This document shows, piece by piece, positions 60,122-64,000 of a DNA stretch of 64,000 nt. How positions within the stretch are numbered: the stretch's first letter is position 1; every line of letters begins with the position of its first letter. Under the pieces are notes generated by a model. The model worked only from the letters and a program-made list of their open reading frames with translations. It did no database searches and had not been told where the DNA came from. The position numbers and the translations under genes were made by a program. This stretch comes from Sphingobacteriaceae bacterium (GTDB lineage: Bacteria; Bacteroidota; Bacteroidia; Sphingobacteriales; Sphingobacteriaceae): positions 1-64,000 of the forward strand of contig JAGIAD010000013.1 in assembly GCA_017745075.1 (NCBI GenBank). Direction: 5' to 3'.

Positions 60122-60340
60122 TTATGGCTTTTTGCCACTGAAACACAGAAGGCACGGAATATCCTTCAGCTTGTCTTCCCCACGATTCGTCCTCCTGAAC
60201 TTGTTTCAGGACCTTATAAAGCGAAATCAACCCAAAGCCCATCTCATGCCATGTGTCATCCTTAGCCTAGTCGAAGGATCTGCAGTCATTTCAAACGCCA
60301 TGATGAATGAAGTTTGGAAATCCGTCGGGATGACGATTTT
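60122..60340. repeat. Composite of dispersed repeat family 2
   Basis: Contains CCTGAACTTGTTTCAGG (60194-60210), then an element with ends TGTCATCC (60249) and GGGATGACG (60327-60335), with internal GTCGAAGGATCT. The half-element at 17712-17743 shares GTCATCCT...GTCGAAGGATCT. Similar to the family 1 hairpins in having inverted GTCAT ends. Confidence 0.6.
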
Positions 60341-60450
60341 TGAATTCAATAACCAAACCCGGCTTTTAATTTGCTTTTGGGGTGATCAGTAAACCAATGG
60401 CAAATGAACCAGTGAACTTTAGTGTAATAAAATTTAACAATGTCGTAACA

Positions 60451-60479
60451 TTTGTTTGATAAACAGTGTCTTACCTTTG
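60451..60479 (+). promoter_or_regulatory. Promoter upstream of the small ORF and lpxH-like gene
   Basis: TTTG (60451-60454), 17 bases, then TACCTTTG (60472-60479). A small ORF starts 19 bases further on. Confidence 0.5.
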
Positions 60480-60497
60480 TATTGTAAATCAGATGAC

Positions 60498-60593
60498 ATG
60501 TTAGAATCATTTTTTGCCGTGTGTTTGTTGATTGTTGTACTTTATTTCTTTAGCCCCTTTGAGGTAAAACTCGATGAGGAAGAAGAGTGGTAG
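60498..60593 (+). CDS. Possible 31-residue membrane peptide
   Basis: Encodes MLESFFAVCLLIVVLYFFSP then FEVKLDEEEEW: one membrane helix (about residues 4-19) and an acidic tail. It lies right after a good promoter, and the ORF is too short for ordinary gene callers. Coding is plausible, not proven. Confidence 0.4.
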   Translation: MLESFFAVCLLIVVLYFFSPFEVKLDEEEEW

Positions 60594-60664
60594 CACATCT
60601 ATTTTATGCCGGAACTGCTTAAACCGAGCGGTAATAAGATTCTTCCCCCTAAAATTTCCCGTTT

Positions 60665-61519
60665 ATGAATAAAAGAAATGTTGATGTAGTCGTAATCTCC
60701 GACGTGCACCTGGGCACCTACGGCTGCCATGCTAAAGAGCTTTTAAAATACCTTAAAAGCATTAAACCCAAAACATTGATTTTAAACGGCGATATCATTG
60801 ATATCTGGCAATTTAGCAAAAGTTACTGGCCCGAATCGCATATGAAAATAATCCGTAAACTGATGAAATTCGTTTCAGAAGGGGTTCAGGTACATTACCT
60901 TACGGGTAATCATGATGAGATGCTCCGCAAATTTGACGGCATGGAGATGGGGACTTTCCACCTGCAAAATAAACTTATTTTAGAGCTCGATGGTAAAAAA
61001 GCATGGTTTTTTCATGGCGATGTTTTTGACGTAACCATGCAACATTCCAAATGGCTGGCCAAACTGGGCGCTGTTGGTTATGATACCCTGATCCTCATTA
61101 ACAGTTTTGTAAATTGGGTGCTTACGGCATTTGGACGAGAAAAAATGAGCTTTTCGAAAAAAATTAAGGCAAAGTTTAAAGATGCCGTTAAATTCATCAA
61201 CAGTTTCGAGCAGACAGCTGCCGAACTGGCTATAGAAAAAGGCTATGAATATGTGGTGTGTGGTCACATTCACCAAGCCGAGCAACGTGAAATTGCAACT
61301 GAGCAAGGAAAAGTAACTTACCTGAACAGTGGCGATTGGGTGGAGAGTTTAACAGCTTTAGAGTATCAGGATAAAAATTGGACGGTATTTAAATATGAGT
61401 ATCAACATTTTACAAAAGACGAACTTGACGAAGGGATCCTTTCTGATGCTGAAGATCTGAAAAGCAAACTGGATATAAATATTCTTTTACAGAATATAAA
61501 GTATGAAATTGCCCAATAA
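60665..61519 (+). CDS. LpxH-like UDP-2,3-diacylglucosamine pyrophosphatase family protein
   Basis: 284 residues of the calcineurin-like metallophosphatase fold. Ligands: D13 and H15 (ISDVHLG), LNGDIIDIWQF, GNHDE near residue 83, HGDVFD, and GHIHQ near residue 200. Family members hydrolyse UDP-2,3-diacylglucosamine in lipid A synthesis; the longer Bacteroidota type is a candidate for this step but might have another envelope lipid role. Followed after 20 bases by a glycosyltransferase gene, so an operon. Confidence 0.87.
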   Translation: MNKRNVDVVVISDVHLGTYGCHAKELLKYLKSIKPKTLILNGDIIDIWQFSKSYWPESHMKIIRKLMKFVSEGVQVHYLTGNHDEMLRKFDGMEMGTFHLQNKLILELDGKKAWFFHGDVFDVTMQHSKWLAKLGAVGYDTLILINSFVNWVLTAFGREKMSFSKKIKAKFKDAVKFINSFEQTAAELAIEKGYEYVVCGHIHQAEQREIATEQGKVTYLNSGDWVESLTALEYQDKNWTVFKYEYQHFTKDELDEGILSDAEDLKSKLDINILLQNIKYEIAQ

Positions 61520-61539
61520 TTTTAGATATTCGGGCATAA

Positions 61540-62541
61540 ATGAAGATACTTTACGCAATACAGGGGACAGGAAACGGCCATATCAGCAGGGCTCGGGAAA
61601 TTATTCCTTTGCTTCAAAAATATGGCGAATTGGATATTTTGGTTAGTGGAACACAGGCCGATGTAAAATTAAGCCAGCCCGTTAAATACCAGTTACACGG
61701 TTTCAGCTTCATTTTTGGGAAAAAAGGTGGTGTAGATCACTATAAAACCTGGCTGAACATGAATCTTTTCCGTTTCAGGAAAGACATGAAAAAACTGCCG
61801 CTTAAAGAATACGACTTAATTGTTAACGATTTTGAACCTGTAAGTGCCTGGGCCTGTAAACTACAGGGTATCGAATGTGTATCCTTAAGCCATCAGGCGG
61901 CGTTTAAATCGAAAAAAGTGCCGCGTCCGAGAACTTTAGACTGGGGGAAGCTTATTTTAAGCCGTTATGCACCCACTAAATACCACATTGGTTTCCATTT
62001 TGCCCGTTACGATACTTTTATCCATACCCCGGTAATCAGGGCAGAGATCAGAAACCTGAAAAGCGAAAATTTAGGACATTATACCGTATACCTTCCTGCC
62101 ATTGATGATAAACGCTTGGTAAAGCTTTTCACCCAAATACCGAATGTTACCTGGCAGGTTTTCTCTAAACACAGCAAAGTAGCTTATCAGGAACGCAATG
62201 TTTTTGTTGAGCCGGTTAACAACGAAAAATTCAATAAAAGCTTAGCAACTTGTGAAGGCCTTTTTACCGGTGGAGGTTTTGAGGGACCGGCCGAGGCGCT
62301 TTATCTGAAGAAAAAGCTGCTTGTAGCCCCCATGCGTTTCCAGTTTGAACAGCAGTGTAACGCCTATGCTTTAAAGCAGTTTGGTTTACCGGTAATCTGG
62401 GGGAGTACGCGCAACTGGTTGCCGATTGTTAAAAACTGGGTGGAAAATCCTCAAAAATACGAATTCGATTTTCCGGACGAGACTGAGAAGATTATCGATG
62501 ATATGGTAAAGAAATACGCGAGGGTTGGCCCGGAGTCCTGA
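61540..62541 (+). CDS. Glycosyltransferase, GT-B fold (MurG/MGT-like)
   Basis: 333 residues. The first GT-B half begins MKILYAIQGTGNGHISRAREI with the glycine loop, and the nucleotide-binding half carries TCEGLFTGGGFEGPAEALYLKKKLLVAPMRFQFEQQCNAYALKQFGLPVI. This Bacteroidota protein is of the type annotated as a glycosyltransferase family protein; the acceptor is unknown, likely an envelope lipid given its operon with the LpxH-like gene. It ends 50 bases before the triplicated repeat. Confidence 0.86.
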   Translation: MKILYAIQGTGNGHISRAREIIPLLQKYGELDILVSGTQADVKLSQPVKYQLHGFSFIFGKKGGVDHYKTWLNMNLFRFRKDMKKLPLKEYDLIVNDFEPVSAWACKLQGIECVSLSHQAAFKSKKVPRPRTLDWGKLILSRYAPTKYHIGFHFARYDTFIHTPVIRAEIRNLKSENLGHYTVYLPAIDDKRLVKLFTQIPNVTWQVFSKHSKVAYQERNVFVEPVNNEKFNKSLATCEGLFTGGGFEGPAEALYLKKKLLVAPMRFQFEQQCNAYALKQFGLPVIWGSTRNWLPIVKNWVENPQKYEFDFPDETEKIIDDMVKKYARVGPES

Positions 62542-63329
62542 GTCTTTAGTCCAAGGTCGATACCCTTTGCTTTGTCATCTTCATTTAATGCACAGTACTG
62601 AGTAACCTAAACCTGACAGGAGCGGGCAGCGAACGCAGTGAGGTAAAGCGGATGGCAGGACTACCGGAACCAAAAAGAACAGAATCCTGCTTTCCAAAAA
62701 ACAGGAGAATTCTTTTAGCATTTTGCTTTTGATGGTCTTCGACTCCGCTCAGACTGACGAACATTTGGTTATCTTAGACTACTCAAGCCAAGTCCATGGC
62801 ATAGTACTGAGTAACCTAAACCTGACAGGAGCGGGCAGCGAACGCAGTGAGGTAAAGCGGATGGCAGGACTACCGGAACCGAAAGGCACAGGAACCTACT
62901 TTCCGAAAAAATAAGAGAATCTTTTTAGCATTTTGCTTTTGCCGGCCTTCGACTCCGCTCAGACTTACGAACATTTGGTTATCTTAGACTACTTAAGCCA
63001 AGTCCATGGCACGGTACTGAGTAACCTAAACCTGACAAGAGCGGGCAGCGAACGCAGTGAGGTAAAGCGGATGGCAGGACTACCGGAACCTAAAGGAACA
63101 GGAACCTGCTTTCCAAAAACAAGTGAATCCTTTTTTTAGCATTTTTGTTTTTTCATCTATCAATCGGTCTTCGACTCCGCTCAGACTGACAAAATCTATG
63201 AATATTTTTAATAGGGTAATCGTGATATCATCCTCTCTTCGGTCTTTCCGCTTTAAGCATTAGTCTTTCCGCTTTAGCCTTACGCACTCTTAAATTATTT
63301 TCTTTACTTTGCCTACTCTTTAAAAAGGC
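62542..63329. other. 788-base intergenic region with triplicated repeats
   Basis: Filled mainly by the three tandem copies at 62591-63190. The last 140 bases contain TCTTTCCGCTTTA words (63242-63283) and the presumed promoter of the DUF6427 gene, which I could not place exactly. Two short open frames of 63 and 68 codons lie inside the repeats and are not supported as genes. Confidence 0.65.
62591..63190. repeat. Three tandem copies of a 200-219-base repeat, candidate RNA element
   Basis: Copies begin with GTACTGAGTAACCTAAACCT at 62595, 62814 and 63014 (periods 219 and 200). A GC-rich core of about 60 bases, from CCTGACAGG to CTACCGGAACC (shown in parts: GAGCGGGCAGCGAACGCAG, TGAGGTAAAGCGGATGGCAG), is essentially invariant, while the A/T-rich parts vary in length. 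Each unit ends with CTTCGACTCCGCTCAGACT words. Conservation of the core against drifting flanks suggests function, possibly as a structured RNA. Confidence 0.7.
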
Positions 63330-64000
63330 ATGATTAATCAGTTTAGAAAGTTAAGTCCAATTAACCTCGTATTTCTGTTGGCGTATACGTTTTTCCTGCG
63401 TATTGCCATTTTTCATGAAACCCCAGATAAGCTGAATTTCGATTTTTTGGAACCCTTTGCGCGGTTGCTGATCAATATTGATTTAGATAATGCCTTTACA
63501 CCATCTACTAATATTTTTATAGCCGGGATTTTAGTCTACATTGAGGCCTTAATTTTTAACCGGATCGTAAATAACCATAACTTATTGGGCAAGCCCAGTT
63601 TTCTCCCGGCTTTAATGTTCATTACCGGGACAAGTTTATTTATGCCCTTCATGATCCTTTCGCCAGCACTGATCTGCAATTTTTTGCTGATCTGGATTAT
63701 CGATAAATTCTTAAAACTCGGTAAAAGTGCCAACACAATAACCAATGTGTTCGATATCGGGATGATTATTGCAGTAGGAGCATTAATTTATTTTCCGTTT
63801 ATGGCCATGTTGCTGATGATCTTTTTAGCACTATTGCTTTTCAGGTCGTTCAACTGGCGCGAATGGGTAGCTGGACTGGTCGGGTTTATTACCGTATTCT
63901 TTTTCCTTGCCGTATTTTATTACTGGAACGATAATTTGAGCTCATTTTACCAGATATGGAAGCCATTAAGTAATAAGTTCCCTTCGGTGTTTAAAATCAA
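63330..64000 (+). CDS. DUF6427-type membrane protein, truncated by window end
   Basis: Begins at ATG 63330 (MINQFRKLSPINLVFLLAYTFFLRIAIFHE) and stays open to the last base (223 codons). Multiple membrane helices (about residues 13-28, 62-80, 92-130, 143-175, 178-200) fit the Bacteroidota DUF6427 family. Function unknown. Partial: the C-terminus lies beyond the window. Confidence 0.8.
   Translation, partial: MINQFRKLSPINLVFLLAYTFFLRIAIFHETPDKLNFDFLEPFARLLINIDLDNAFTPSTNIFIAGILVYIEALIFNRIVNNHNLLGKPSFLPALMFITGTSLFMPFMILSPALICNFLLIWIIDKFLKLGKSANTITNVFDIGMIIAVGALIYFPFMAMLLMIFLALLLFRSFNWREWVAGLVGFITVFFFLAVFYYWNDNLSSFYQIWKPLSNKFPSVFKI

Larger units (their letters stand above)
60067..60497. other. 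431-base intergenic region
   Basis: Holds the yfhO terminator, dispersed repeat words (60122-60340) and the promoter at 60451-60479. An open frame through 60117-60392 is made of repeat sequence and is not a supported gene. Confidence 0.6.

Noticed and set aside
60117..60392. 91-codon open frame after yfhO
   Set aside because: It is composed of dispersed repeat words and has no recognisable protein feature.
62723..63139. Two short open frames inside the triplicated repeat (63 and 68 codons)
   Set aside because: They are the same repeat translated twice; no start-site signal, and they follow the repeat period rather than a protein constraint.
62591..63190. Triplicated repeat as a CRISPR array
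   Set aside because: Units are about 200 bases with conserved, not variable, spacers and no cas genes.

Overview
The window looks like a chromosomal segment of a Bacteroidota, most likely a Sphingobacteriaceae member close to Pedobacter. The evidence is low-GC DNA, promoters of the Bacteroidota TTTG-N17-20-TAnnTTTG type, and many Bacteroidota-typical families (DUF6702, DUF4834, DUF6427, DUF3472, GxxExxY, GbsR-type regulator, YfhO). No rRNA, tRNA, CRISPR array, prophage or complete insertion sequence was recognised.

Layout. 0-7.4 kb: Mn-type superoxide dismutase, an OxyR with both redox cysteines, GDP-L-fucose synthase, TrmB plus an alkyltransferase-like protein, an AhpD-like protein, a four-helix-bundle protein and the Tag glycosylase. 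7.5-15 kb: DNA polymerase I, a metallo-hydrolase, YbaB/EbfC, a membrane protein with a duplicated domain, a serine hydrolase and a cupin. 15-20.5 kb: a GxxExxY protein, a DUF885 lipoprotein and pyruvate dehydrogenase E2 and E1-alpha. 21-28 kb: cell-envelope genes (NlpC/P60, CapA-like, SPFH, Prc protease). 28.9-33.7 kb: a cyanophycin locus, with isoaspartyl peptidase and cyanophycinase divergent from cyanophycin synthetase, so storage polymer synthesis, depolymerisation and dipeptide cleavage are side by side. 34.4-38.8 kb: surface-glycan genes (glycosyltransferase, two methyltransferases, flippase). 38.9-44.6 kb: a repeat lipoprotein, DinB, DUF4476, YjjG, LMW-PTP, Upp, and a deacetylase-like protein lacking the expected metal motif. 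44.8-50.7 kb: HupE/UreJ plus M1 peptidase, UvrB, ORF6N protein. 50.9-60 kb: DUF3472, YwbE, a TonB-plug-only protein, a GbsR/DCC/TIGR01777/SRPBCC cluster, an alginate-lyase-like protein, YfhO. 60.5-64 kb: LpxH-like phosphatase plus glycosyltransferase, a triplicated ~200-bp repeat, and a DUF6427 gene cut by the window end.

Functional themes. DNA repair is well represented (atl, tag, polA, uvrB), as are oxidative stress (sod, oxyR, AhpD-like) and envelope biogenesis. Several intergenic regions carry palindromes at promoters (oxyR, uvrB, cphA/cphB) that look like operators. They also carry several dispersed repeat families, including MITE-like hairpins and short word-like repeats that in places run into coding sequence.

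The most interesting points for follow-up are the triplicated, GC-rich, highly conserved repeat core near 62.6-63.2 kb, the structured candidate RNA or REP-like element near 15.1 kb, the paired OxyR-like boxes at the oxyR promoter, the palindrome on the uvrB promoter, and the lipoprotein with three identical-spacing His/His/Cys repeats. All family names come from recognition of sequence motifs; no database search was run.
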